NCBI GenBank assembly: GCA_017861415.1
Contig: JAGFXS010000045.1
Span: forward strand, 1 to 9,816
Origin: Bacillota bacterium
Lineage (GTDB): Bacteria; Bacillota; Clostridia; Oscillospirales; Oscillospiraceae
Direction of reading: 5' to 3'
DNA: 9,816 nucleotides
Shown here: piece by piece, positions 1-8,498 of the stretch
Layout of the letters: each line of letters opens with the position of its first letter
How positions within the stretch are numbered: position 1 is the first letter of the stretch
Translations under genes and position numbers: made by a program
The notes under the pieces: generated by a model
What the model was told of the DNA's origin: nothing
What the model saw: the letters and a program-made list of their open reading frames with translations, nothing else
Database searches by the model: none

Positions 1-798
1 GTGACAATTCCCAACGGTGATTTCATCCCCCAACCGGGTGACAGACTCCACCTCATCGGTACACCTGTGGGTATTCAGCAATTTTTCCGCCTTCTGGGCC
101 GGAATCTGCCAAAGGTAAACTCCGTCTTCATTGTCGGAGGCAGCCGGATTGCCCAGTACCTCTCCGGCATGCTGGAGCAGATGAATATGTCTGTCACCAT
201 AGTGGACAACCAGGAGGAGCGTTGCAACTTCCTCTCCGAGGCTTTCCCAAAGGCTCTGGTTCTCCACGGAGATGGCACCGATCCCGAGCTTTTGGCCAGC
301 GAGCACTTTACCAGTCACGATAGTTTCATCGCCCTCACCGGACGAGACGAGGACAATCTCCTCATCTCCCTTTACGCCAAGCAGCAGGGCATCAAGAAAG
401 TAGTGGCCAAGTGTAATCGTGACAACTATTTCAGCATCGTCCACTCGGCCGGACTGGAAAGCGTGGTCTCTCCCAAGCTGATTACCGTAGGCCGCATCCT
501 CCAGGTAGTCCGTAGCTTTAAAAATAAGAAGGGCAGTGTCATGGTGGCCCTCCATCGCTTTGCCGACATTGAGGTGGAGGCATCGGAATTTGTCGTCAAC
601 CATACTGTCCACCACTTAGGAACTCCTCTAAAGGATCTTCCCCTCAAACCCGGCATTCTCATTGCTGCCGTGCTCCACCAAAACAAGGTTTCCATCCCCT
701 CTGGTGATACCGTCCTTCATCAGGGAGAGCGGGTCATCGTAGTCTCCTATGACCAGATCATCCTAAACTTCAACGATATATATCTGGACAACCCATAA
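1..798 (+). CDS. trkA: Trk potassium uptake regulatory subunit TrkA, C-terminal part (5' end outside window)
   Basis: Peripheral cytoplasmic subunit that binds nucleotide (NAD(H)/ATP class) and gates the TrkH potassium channel. The 265 visible residues begin in the tail of a first RCK_C domain (an IPNGDFIPQPGD-like segment ending about residue 22). A second Rossmann RCK_N domain follows at about 41-160, with glycine-loop region GGSRIA (46-51), acidic D69 at the end of beta-2 and HGDGTD (89-94). A second RCK_C domain runs from about 178 to 255. Full TrkA proteins are around 450 residues, so about 185 N-terminal residues lie upstream; the GTG at base 1 is almost certainly an internal valine codon. 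The glycine loop is imperfect (S48 and A51 where the family often has glycine), which is common in second RCK domains. The presence of a first-domain tail makes this a tandem TrkA rather than a single-domain KtrA. trkH starts 20 bases after the stop, so the two are presumably co-transcribed. Confidence 0.93.
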   Translation: MTIPNGDFIPQPGDRLHLIGTPVGIQQFFRLLGRNLPKVNSVFIVGGSRIAQYLSGMLEQMNMSVTIVDNQEERCNFLSEAFPKALVLHGDGTDPELLASEHFTSHDSFIALTGRDEDNLLISLYAKQQGIKKVVAKCNRDNYFSIVHSAGLESVVSPKLITVGRILQVVRSFKNKKGSVMVALHRFADIEVEASEFVVNHTVHHLGTPLKDLPLKPGILIAAVLHQNKVSIPSGDTVLHQGERVIVVSYDQIILNFNDIYLDNP

Positions 799-818
799 CG
801 GATATTGGAGTCCTTATC

Positions 819-2270
819 ATGAATTATAAATTAATGCTTCGCGTCTCAGGGCGTACGCTGCTGCTGTTGTCGGCGGCGCTGCTGCTGCCTCTTTTGGTAT
901 CTCTATATTACAAAGAATCCCCCCTGCCCTTTGTCTACGCCATTCTCGTGGTTTCCGCCATAGGCCTGCCCCTCTCCTTTCTAGTCCGCCCTGAAAAACA
1001 GTTCTTCGCGCAGGAAGGCTTTGTGCTAGCGGGAGGGATCTGGCTACTGTTCTGCCTCTTCGGCGCCCTCCCCTTTTACTTCTCCGGCTTTTTTGAAAAT
1101 TATATAAATTGTTTTTTTGAAATTGCCTCCGCCTTTACCACCACCGGAGCTAGCGTCCTGACCGACGTTGAAGTTCTTCCCCGAGGTATCCTTTTCTGGC
1201 GTTCTTTTTCTTCCTGGATGGGTGGCATGGGCGTGCTGGTTTTTACCCTCGCCTTCCTCCCCGCTATGGGAGGCAGAACCCACAACCTCCTTCGGGCAGA
1301 GGCCACAGGTCCTGTCGCCTCCAAGCTGGTACCAAAAACCGCCCAGTCCTCCAAGATCCTGTACATGATCTACATTGCCTTCACGGGAGCTGAGGTGGTT
1401 TGCCTCCGTCTGGCAGGTATGCCTTGGTTTGATTCCTGGGTCCATACCTTTGCCACAGTATGTACCGGCGGCCTTTCCATTAAAAACGTGAGCATCGGCT
1501 ACTATAATTCTCCAGCCATTGAAATCATTATTACGATCTTTATGATCCTCTGCTCCATCAACTTCGCTATCTTCTTCCTGGTCATCACCCGTCGCCTTCG
1601 GGATGTTCTACGAAGTGATGAGTTTTGGGCCTTCCTCATCATTTTGGCCGCAGCCACGGGCCTCGTGTTTTTGAATCTCACCCTCACCGGCTCCATGGAG
1701 GGGCAGAGCAGCCTCGATACCCTTCGTCATTCTCTCTTCCAGACGGCCAGTATCATGTCTACCACAGGTTTTTCCACCGTGGATTTCAATCTCTGGCCCG
1801 AGTTTTCCAAAATGGTTCTGATAATGCTCATGTTGATCGGCGGCTGCGCTGGGAGTACCGCCGGTGGCCTGAAAGTGGCTCGACTTCTGCTTCTACTCCG
1901 CTGTATCGGCCGAGATGTCAAAAAGATCATTCATCCCCGTTCCGTAAAGGTGGTCACACTGGAAGGAAAGGCCGTGGAAGATAGTACCCTGCGGCGAGTT
2001 TCTACCTTCTTCTTTATCTATGTAATGGCCATTTTCCTTACATGTCTCATCGTCTCTCTGGATGGCTTCTCCTTTACCACTACTTTCACTGCTACGCTGG
2101 CATCAGTGAGCAACGTAGGCCCCGGTCTTGACCTGGTGGGGCCCTTAAGTAATTACAGCGCCTTTTCTGACCTTTCCAAGGCCACCCTTGCCCTGTGTAT
2201 GATCATTGGAAGACTGGAGATTTTTCCCATCCTACTCCTCCTTTCCCCCTCCAGCTGGAAGCGCTCCTGA
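819..2270 (+). CDS. trkH: Trk potassium uptake membrane subunit TrkH
   Basis: Channel-like K+ translocating subunit of the Trk system in the cytoplasmic membrane. At 483 residues it is normal for TrkH. The four pore-loop repeats of the SKT superfamily are visible: TTTGAS (107-112), CTGGLS (215-220), STTGFS (314-319) and SNVGPG (431-436), each with the selectivity-filter glycine. Other family marks are WMGGMG (133-138), GGCAGSTAGGLKVAR (341-355) and the C-terminal GRLEIFP (464-470). About ten hydrophobic segments alternate with the pore loops. The ATG is preceded by TTGGAG (805-810) at 8 bases. The gene follows trkA by 20 bases with no promoter between them, consistent with one operon making gate and channel together. 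Only a weak hairpin follows the stop. Confidence 0.96.
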   Translation: MNYKLMLRVSGRTLLLLSAALLLPLLVSLYYKESPLPFVYAILVVSAIGLPLSFLVRPEKQFFAQEGFVLAGGIWLLFCLFGALPFYFSGFFENYINCFFEIASAFTTTGASVLTDVEVLPRGILFWRSFSSWMGGMGVLVFTLAFLPAMGGRTHNLLRAEATGPVASKLVPKTAQSSKILYMIYIAFTGAEVVCLRLAGMPWFDSWVHTFATVCTGGLSIKNVSIGYYNSPAIEIIITIFMILCSINFAIFFLVITRRLRDVLRSDEFWAFLIILAAATGLVFLNLTLTGSMEGQSSLDTLRHSLFQTASIMSTTGFSTVDFNLWPEFSKMVLIMLMLIGGCAGSTAGGLKVARLLLLLRCIGRDVKKIIHPRSVKVVTLEGKAVEDSTLRRVSTFFFIYVMAIFLTCLIVSLDGFSFTTTFTATLASVSNVGPGLDLVGPLSNYSAFSDLSKATLALCMIIGRLEIFPILLLLSPSSWKRS

Positions 2271-2282
2271 AATCAGGATTTT
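2265..2282 (+). terminator. Weak possible terminator at the end of trkH
   Basis: TCCTGA / TCAGGA form a 6-base inverted repeat around AA, overlapping the trkH stop codon and followed by TTTT (2279-2282). Folded with a 4-base loop it has only 5 base pairs, far weaker than the two clear terminators in this window. It may be chance, and read-through toward hppA is likely. Confidence 0.2.
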
Positions 2283-2397
2283 CCAGCCCTTTTTGTATCC
2301 GCATTGTAACTATAGACGGAAAATTCGACGGTGTTTTTTCTTTTTTCGTGATAAGTGTCAAAATGTTTTTAAGGTGCTGAAAATGCCCTTTTTTCCC

Positions 2398-2425
2398 TTG
2401 CAAAACCCTGTTCTTGTGCTAAAAT
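2398..2425 (+). promoter_or_regulatory. Promoter of hppA (extended -10)
   Basis: A -35 element TTGCAA (2398-2403) and a -10 element TAAAAT (2420-2425) are separated by 16 bases. The -10 is preceded by TG one base upstream (2417-2418), the extended -10 arrangement that strengthens sigma-A promoters. The expected transcription start is near 2432, giving a leader of roughly 58 bases before the TTG start of hppA. It lies in the trkH-hppA gap, so hppA can be expressed independently of trk. Confidence 0.65.
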
Positions 2426-2430
2426 TGGAG

Positions 2431-2470
2431 TGTTAACTGTTTGTGAACATATGTACGTTGGTTTCGTACA
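2431..2470 (+). promoter_or_regulatory. hppA leader with two small inverted repeats
   Basis: Two hairpin-capable repeats lie between the predicted transcription start and the ribosome binding site. The first is TGTTAAC (2431-2437) / GTGAACA (2443-2449), 6 of 7 pairs with a 5-base loop. The second is TGTACG (2452-2457) / CGTACA (2465-2470), a perfect 6 pairs with a 7-base loop. The first sits on the transcription start, where an operator would fit; the second ends 5 bases before the AAAGGAG. Neither matches a riboswitch class that I recognise. Confidence 0.35.
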
Positions 2471-2475
2471 GAGAA

Positions 2476-2482
2476 AAAGGAG
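2476..2482 (+). promoter_or_regulatory. Ribosome binding site that decides the hppA start
   Basis: AAAGGAG at 2476-2482 lies 8 bases before TTG 2491. The upstream in-frame GTG at 2443 would fall only about 11 bases after the predicted transcription start and inside an inverted repeat. The next ATG (2500) is 17 bases from this site. TTG 2491 is therefore the best start. Confidence 0.75.
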
Positions 2483-2490
2483 TGTCAAGT

Positions 2491-4590
<2,100 letters not shown>

Positions 4591-4604
4591 GGTTTCATTT
4601 ATTC

Positions 4605-4645
4605 AAAAGGCGGACAATCGAAGAGATTGTCCGCCTTTTTGTTTT
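4605..4645 (+). terminator. Rho-independent terminator of hppA
   Basis: A perfect 15-bp stem, AAAAGGCGGACAATC (4605-4619) pairing with 4625-4639, closes a 5-base loop and runs into a T-rich tail (TTTTTGTTTT, 4636-4645). It lies 14 bases after the hppA stop. The tail overlaps the -35 element of the znuA promoter, so the two transcription units are packed tightly. Confidence 0.93.
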
Positions 4646-4671
4646 ACAAAATACGTGCCAGAGGCTATAAT
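4643..4671 (+). promoter_or_regulatory. Promoter of the znuACB operon
   Basis: TTTACA (4643-4648), a 17-base spacer and a perfect TATAAT (4666-4671) give a near-consensus sigma-A promoter. Transcription should begin near 4678. Such a strong basal promoter suggests control by a repressor, as expected for zinc uptake under Zur- or AdcR-type regulators. Confidence 0.8.
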
Positions 4672-4677
4672 ATGGAA

Positions 4678-4701
4678 TTAGAGATTCTTAACTGTTAGAG
4701 A
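4678..4701 (+). promoter_or_regulatory. Candidate operator in the znuA leader
   Basis: Just downstream of the promoter, TTAGAGA occurs twice (4678-4684 and 4695-4701). Between the copies lies TTAACTGTT (4688-4696), whose TAAC-T-GTTA core (4689-4697) is a small palindrome. It resembles the TTAAC..GTTAA operators of AdcR-type zinc repressors but has a 1-base rather than 2-base centre and short arms. It does not match the Zur box that I know from Bacillus. It is suggestive by position only. Confidence 0.25.
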
Positions 4702-4722
4702 GATAATGATTGAGGTGTTATT

Positions 4723-5673
4723 ATGTTTAAACGACTGCTTCCTTTGCTCATGATTCTGGGACTCCTGCTTACTGCATGTGGGCCCGGCGCAGGATCTGAC
4801 CCCAAGCAGCCGGAGGAATCAGCCTCCCTTTCTTTGGTCGCCTCCACTTACCCCCTTTACCTGTTCGCCACTGAGGTAACCAAAGGAGCCGAAGGCGTTA
4901 CCGTTTCTCTGCTGGTAAATCAAGATGTCAGCTGCCTCCATGACTACACCCTCACCGTTGCAGATATGAAGCTTCTGGAGACGGCAGATGTGCTCATCTT
5001 AAACGGCGCAGGCCTGGACGATTTTGTGGCGGGCACCCTTGAGGGGCTCCCTCAGGAACACCGCGCTGCGGTCATTGACTGCTCCCAGAGCGTACAGCTC
5101 CTTTCACTGGCGGAAGAGCACGACCATGAGGATGGGGAAGACCACGCTCATGGGGACTGGGACCCCCATTACTGGATGGATCCCACCCTGGCAGGGGACG
5201 TTCTTCTAGGCATAGCCGGCTTGCTGGGCGAGATGGATCCGGAGTACGATGCACTTTACCACGAAAACGCTGAAGCGGCTGTCGCCACTCTTACCCAGGC
5301 CAAACAGGCAATGCAGACGGAGCTGGAACCCCTTACCGCCCGGGAACTCATCACCTTCCACGATGGCTTCCAGTATTTTGCCCGGGCCTTTGACTTTACC
5401 ATCCTCATGTCCATAGAAGAGGAGGAGGGGCGTGAAGCGTCCGCTAAGGTGATCTCCGAAGCCGCCAACCTAGTGACTGGATACGGCCTTCCTGCTATTT
5501 TTACCGAGGTAAACAGCTCTGACGCCACCGCTCAGGCCGTTGCCCGGGAGACGGGGACTGCGGTGTATCCGCTCACCATGATAATGTCTGGCCCCAGCGA
5601 CTCTCTTAGCATTCAAACTTATATTGACGCCATGAATCAAAACGTGGATACGATTTTGGGGGCCTTTCAATGA
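4723..5673 (+). CDS. znuA: Zinc ABC transporter substrate-binding lipoprotein ZnuA
   Basis: Captures Zn2+ outside the membrane and delivers it to ZnuB. The 316 residues start with a lipoprotein signal peptide (KR, hydrophobic stretch 5-16, lipobox LTAC with lipidated Cys19). The cluster A-I metal-binding fold follows, recognisable from VASTYPLYLFA (39-49) and ADVLILNGAGLDDF (88-101). Likely zinc ligands are H73 (CLHDY), H149 (DPHYWMDP) and H213 (FHDGF); an acidic fourth ligand would lie near 265-293. A His/Asp-rich loop at 131-149 contains H133, H135, H141, H143 and H149; such loops mark zinc rather than manganese binders. The first ligand sits in SCLHDY instead of the usual PHxYE-type motif, with a nearby Cys71. 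The ribosome site TGAGGTG (4711-4717) is 5 bases before ATG. First gene of the operon; its stop overlaps the start of znuC. Confidence 0.93.
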   Translation: MFKRLLPLLMILGLLLTACGPGAGSDPKQPEESASLSLVASTYPLYLFATEVTKGAEGVTVSLLVNQDVSCLHDYTLTVADMKLLETADVLILNGAGLDDFVAGTLEGLPQEHRAAVIDCSQSVQLLSLAEEHDHEDGEDHAHGDWDPHYWMDPTLAGDVLLGIAGLLGEMDPEYDALYHENAEAAVATLTQAKQAMQTELEPLTARELITFHDGFQYFARAFDFTILMSIEEEEGREASAKVISEAANLVTGYGLPAIFTEVNSSDATAQAVARETGTAVYPLTMIMSGPSDSLSIQTYIDAMNQNVDTILGAFQ

Positions 5674-6446
5674 ATTTTCCGAATCATGGTGCCCCGGGTG
5701 AGGGCTGTGCCGGTGCCTGCTGTCTCCGGGTGGATCGTCTTTGTGTGAAGCTGGAGGAGGACACCATCCTTCAAGACATCAGCTTTCACCTCCATTGCGG
5801 AGAAATGGTGGCCCTCATAGGCCCCAATGGAGCTGGCAAGACCTCCTTGTTCCAAAGTATCCTAGGTCAGATCCCCTATACGGGGAAAATCACCTTTGAG
5901 CGTCCGGGAACAGGCCCTAGCAGACCTCTTATCGGGTATGTTCCACAGAGTCCCGCCTTTGATTCCCGAGCCCCGGTGAGTGTTTTGGACTTTTTTGCCG
6001 CAGCCATCTCTCCATGGCCTGTCTTTTTGCCTGTCCCTATCAGCCTACGAACAAAGGTACAAAACTGTCTCGATAGGGTCCAGGGCGGTGCCCTTTTGGA
6101 CAAGCGCATCGGTGCGCTCTCCGGTGGCGAGCTTCAGCGGGTTTTGTTGGCCATGGCCCTAGAGCCCCTGCCCCAGATCCTTATTCTGGACGAACCCCTC
6201 TCTGGGGTGGATGTAGAGGGCGAGCATCAGCTCATGGAGCTACTGCAGAGTATCCGCCGGGAGTATGACCTCTCCATCCTCTTTTCAACCCACGACTTTC
6301 AGACTCTCCCTCAATATGCAGATCGGGTGATGCTCCTCCATCGAGGGCTGCGAAAAATCGGCGGTCCTGCGGAGGTTTTGCAGTCCCCCGAATTCAGGGC
6401 GGCCTTTCATTTGGGCGAAACCCGGAAGGGAGGCTGGTCAGTATGA
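5670..6446 (+). CDS. znuC: Zinc ABC transporter ATP-binding protein ZnuC
   Basis: Cytoplasmic ATPase that powers zinc import through ZnuB. The 258 residues carry all ABC motifs: Walker A GPNGAGKTS (51-59), Q-loop around VPQS (91-94), signature LSGGELQR (150-157), Walker B ILILDEP (170-176) and the switch histidine in STHD (H208). An N-terminal extension before the ABC core has cysteines at 13, 17, 18 and 25, and Cys43 lies in HCGE just before Walker A. I recall comparable CGxxC-type N-termini in related clostridial proteins but know no proven role. ATG overlaps the znuA stop (ATGA), with only a G-run (5658-5662) as ribosome site, which implies translational coupling. The metal could in principle be manganese; the partner ZnuA favours zinc. 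Confidence 0.93.
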   Translation: MNFPNHGAPGEGCAGACCLRVDRLCVKLEEDTILQDISFHLHCGEMVALIGPNGAGKTSLFQSILGQIPYTGKITFERPGTGPSRPLIGYVPQSPAFDSRAPVSVLDFFAAAISPWPVFLPVPISLRTKVQNCLDRVQGGALLDKRIGALSGGELQRVLLAMALEPLPQILILDEPLSGVDVEGEHQLMELLQSIRREYDLSILFSTHDFQTLPQYADRVMLLHRGLRKIGGPAEVLQSPEFRAAFHLGETRKGGWSV

Positions 6447-7291
6447 ACCTTTGGTACAGTTTAGTGGGCCTGCTCCCCTTTGAGTGGGCCGCCCCGGGAA
6501 CCATGTATTTCATGAAGAATGCCCTTTTGGCCATCCTGGTGATCTCCCCTCTCTTCGGACTCCTCTCCACTTTGGTGGTGCAAAACAACATGGCCTTCTT
6601 TTCCGATGCATTGGGGCACTCCGCCTTCACTGGTATGGCCATCGGCGCTCTTGTGGGCCTCATGGATCAGACTTGGACTGCCGTGGCCTTTGCGCTGATT
6701 TTCGCACTCCTCTTCACCTATGTGCGCCATCGGAGCAAGATGAGCAGCGACACCATCATCGGTGTCTTTTCCTCCGCCGCCATGGCCTTGGGCATCTTCC
6801 TCTCCACCCTGGGTGGGCAAAGTTTTTCCAAATTTAACGTCCTTCTCATCGGTGATATTTTAAGTGTACAACCAGGGAAAATTGGCCTGCTCTTTCTAAT
6901 TTTGCTCTTGATTCTGGCCCTATGGCTCTACGCTTACAATGGCCTGATGCTCTCCTCTATCCATCCTGCCTTAGCTGGCAGCCGTGGGATTCGAACCTTC
7001 CTCCAGCAAGCTCTTTTTACCGCGGCCATTGCCGTGGTGGTAACCCTCTCCATGACATGGGTGGGCCTGCTGGTAATAAACTCTCTGCTGGTGCTACCCG
7101 GCGCCCTCTCCCGGAATCTAGCCAAGAACACGGCTCAATATCATCTTTTGGCCGTTCTTTCCGCCATCCTGTGCGGTATAGCGGGGCTTCTGACCTCTTA
7201 CTACCTCGGCACCTCGGCCGGGGCCACCATTACCCTGTATTTGGCCCTTCTGTTCTTCCTCAGCTTGATTTTTGCCAGACGTGGCAGATAA
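6443..7291 (+). CDS. znuB: Zinc ABC transporter membrane permease ZnuB
   Basis: Forms the zinc channel as a membrane dimer in the ABC-3 family. The 282 residues contain about eight hydrophobic segments, roughly 25-45, 62-74, 78-95, 104-122, 146-166, 188-218, 235-255 and 258-278. Family marks are SDALGHSAFTG (54-64) with conserved H59, GDIL (137-140) and NSLLVLPGA (213-221), which contains part of the ATPase-contacting region. The ATG overlaps the znuC stop (ATGA) and has its own good ribosome site, GGGAGG (6428-6433), 9 bases upstream. The gene order A-C-B with both junctions overlapping supports one transporter made in balanced amounts. No terminator follows the stop. Confidence 0.94.
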   Translation: MNLWYSLVGLLPFEWAAPGTMYFMKNALLAILVISPLFGLLSTLVVQNNMAFFSDALGHSAFTGMAIGALVGLMDQTWTAVAFALIFALLFTYVRHRSKMSSDTIIGVFSSAAMALGIFLSTLGGQSFSKFNVLLIGDILSVQPGKIGLLFLILLLILALWLYAYNGLMLSSIHPALAGSRGIRTFLQQALFTAAIAVVVTLSMTWVGLLVINSLLVLPGALSRNLAKNTAQYHLLAVLSAILCGIAGLLTSYYLGTSAGATITLYLALLFFLSLIFARRGR

Positions 7292-7371
7292 ATCCTCACC
7301 CATCTGGGTATACGATGCCCACTCTCCCTTGTCATTCTACAACACACCGACCAGAAAAGGAGGATCACACA
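7292..7371 (+). other. znuB-adh spacer, no clear promoter or terminator
   Basis: This 80-base gap has one small inverted repeat, ACCCA-TC-TGGGT (7298-7309), without a following T-run. TATACG (7309-7314) could serve as a poor -10 but has no suitable -35. AAAAGGAGGA (7355-7364) is the strong ribosome site of the next gene. The small palindrome could be an operator, or nothing. Confidence 0.4.
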
Positions 7372-8442
7372 ATGAGTACAAACCTGATGCGTGGCTACGG
7401 CATGGTTTCCCCGGAAAAACCCGGCTGGCTGGAGAAGGAGCGCCCCGCCTGCGGTCCTTTAGATGCCATCCTGCGCCCAACCTTGGTGGCGCCCTGCACC
7501 TCAGATACCCATGTGATGCATGGCGGCGCCGGCTATAAGAAAAACCTTATCCTCGGCCACGAAGCCATCGGTGAGGTGGTAGAGGTTGGTCCTCTGGTTA
7601 CCAGATTTAAGCCTGGCGATGTGGTGGTGGTCCCCTGCTCCACCCCTGACTGGATGGCCCCCAACATCCAACTGGGCAAGTCCAACGCCCACGACTATGA
7701 CCTGATGACAAGCTTTAAGTTTTTAACCTTCAAGGACGGCGTCTTTGCCGAGCTTTTCCATGTGAACCAGGCAGATGCCAACTTGGCCCTTCTACCCCCG
7801 GACGTCTCTCCCGAGGCTGCTTTGATGACTGTGGACATGATGTCCACCGGGTTCCACGGGGTGGAGCTTGCCGACATCGGCTTCGGCGACAAGGTCTGTG
7901 TCATCGGCATCGGCCCCGTAGGCCTGATGGCTGTGGCTGGGGCTGCCATCCGGGGCGCTGGGCAAATCATTGCCATCGGCACCCGGCCCAACTGTGTGAA
8001 AATCGCCAAAGAATATGGTGCAACGGATATAGTCAGCTACAAGGAAGGTGACATTGTCCAGCAAGTCATCGCCCTCACCGGCGGCGGCGCTGATAAGGTC
8101 ATCATCGCCGGTGGCAATCAGGAGACCTTCGGCCAGGCCGTGGCCATGACCCGCGCCATGGGTACCATCGCCAACATTAACTTTTTTGACTTAAAGGACA
8201 CGCTCTCCATGCCAGCCTGGCACTGGGGGCTGGGCATGTCCAACAAGGACATCCGCTGCGGCTTCTGCCCCGGCGGCGCCGTGCGCATCCAGCGGCTTAT
8301 GGAACTGATCCGCCATGGGCGTGTGGATCCCGGAAAGCTCATCACGCACCGTTTCCACGGCTTTGACCAGATTGACGAGGCCTTCCACCTCATGGACCGG
8401 AAGGATCCCGACCTCATTAAGCCCGTCATCTATATTGACTGA
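7372..8442 (+). CDS. adh: Zinc-dependent NADP-type secondary alcohol dehydrogenase
   Basis: Cytoplasmic medium-chain dehydrogenase expected to interconvert secondary (and some primary) alcohols with ketones or aldehydes using NADP(H). The 356 residues match, nearly block by block, the Thermoanaerobacter brockii / Clostridium beijerinckii enzymes (about 352 residues). Catalytic zinc residues are C42 (APCTSD), H63 and E64 (GHEAIG) and D155 (VDMMSTGFHG). The Rossmann fold has GIGPVG (179-184). G203-T204-R205 and Y223 correspond to the Gly-Ser-Arg and Tyr that bind the NADP phosphate in the T. brockii enzyme, so NADP preference is inferred. There is no four-cysteine structural-zinc lobe, as in that subfamily. 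ATG 7372 has AAAAGGAGGA 8 bases before it; the same frame stays open back to 6922 inside znuB, but that stretch does not look like the family. It follows the zinc importer and ends at a strong terminator. Confidence 0.94.
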   Translation: MSTNLMRGYGMVSPEKPGWLEKERPACGPLDAILRPTLVAPCTSDTHVMHGGAGYKKNLILGHEAIGEVVEVGPLVTRFKPGDVVVVPCSTPDWMAPNIQLGKSNAHDYDLMTSFKFLTFKDGVFAELFHVNQADANLALLPPDVSPEAALMTVDMMSTGFHGVELADIGFGDKVCVIGIGPVGLMAVAGAAIRGAGQIIAIGTRPNCVKIAKEYGATDIVSYKEGDIVQQVIALTGGGADKVIIAGGNQETFGQAVAMTRAMGTIANINFFDLKDTLSMPAWHWGLGMSNKDIRCGFCPGGAVRIQRLMELIRHGRVDPGKLITHRFHGFDQIDEAFHLMDRKDPDLIKPVIYID

Positions 8443-8457
8443 CCTCGGTTAGCGATC

Positions 8458-8491
8458 AAACAGGCTGCGCCATTTGGCGCAGCCTGTTTTT
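8458..8491 (+). terminator. Strong terminator between convergent genes
   Basis: A perfect 14-bp stem (8458-8471 with 8476-8489) has an ATTT loop and ends in a run of five T on the plus strand. It follows the adh stop by 15 bases. The minus-strand gene stops only 8 bases away at 8499, and the stem ends in AAA, giving a short T-run on the other strand too, so it probably serves both directions. Confidence 0.92.
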
Positions 8492-8498
8492 GAGCTCT

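Noticed and set aside
1625..1984. 119-codon plus-strand open frame inside trkH
   Set aside because: It is out of frame with trkH, whose pore motifs span the same bases, and it shows no domain or ribosome site.
2325..2350. T-rich tract (two runs of T) between trkH and hppA as a terminator
   Set aside because: No stem of useful length precedes it, so it is only an AT-rich upstream region.
2443..2490. GTG 2443 as the start of hppA
   Set aside because: It sits about 11 bases after the predicted transcription start and inside an inverted repeat, and the added residues are not membrane-like. TTG 2491 has a good ribosome site at 8 bases.
5101..5180. His/Asp-rich stretch in znuA as a repeat or frameshift
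   Set aside because: It is the metal-binding loop normal for zinc-binding lipoproteins, and the frame continues intact on both sides.
6922..7371. N-terminal extension of the alcohol dehydrogenase frame back into znuB
   Set aside because: The frame is open for 150 codons, but 370 bases of it overlap znuB, its sequence is unlike dehydrogenases, and a textbook ribosome site precedes ATG 7372 where family similarity begins.
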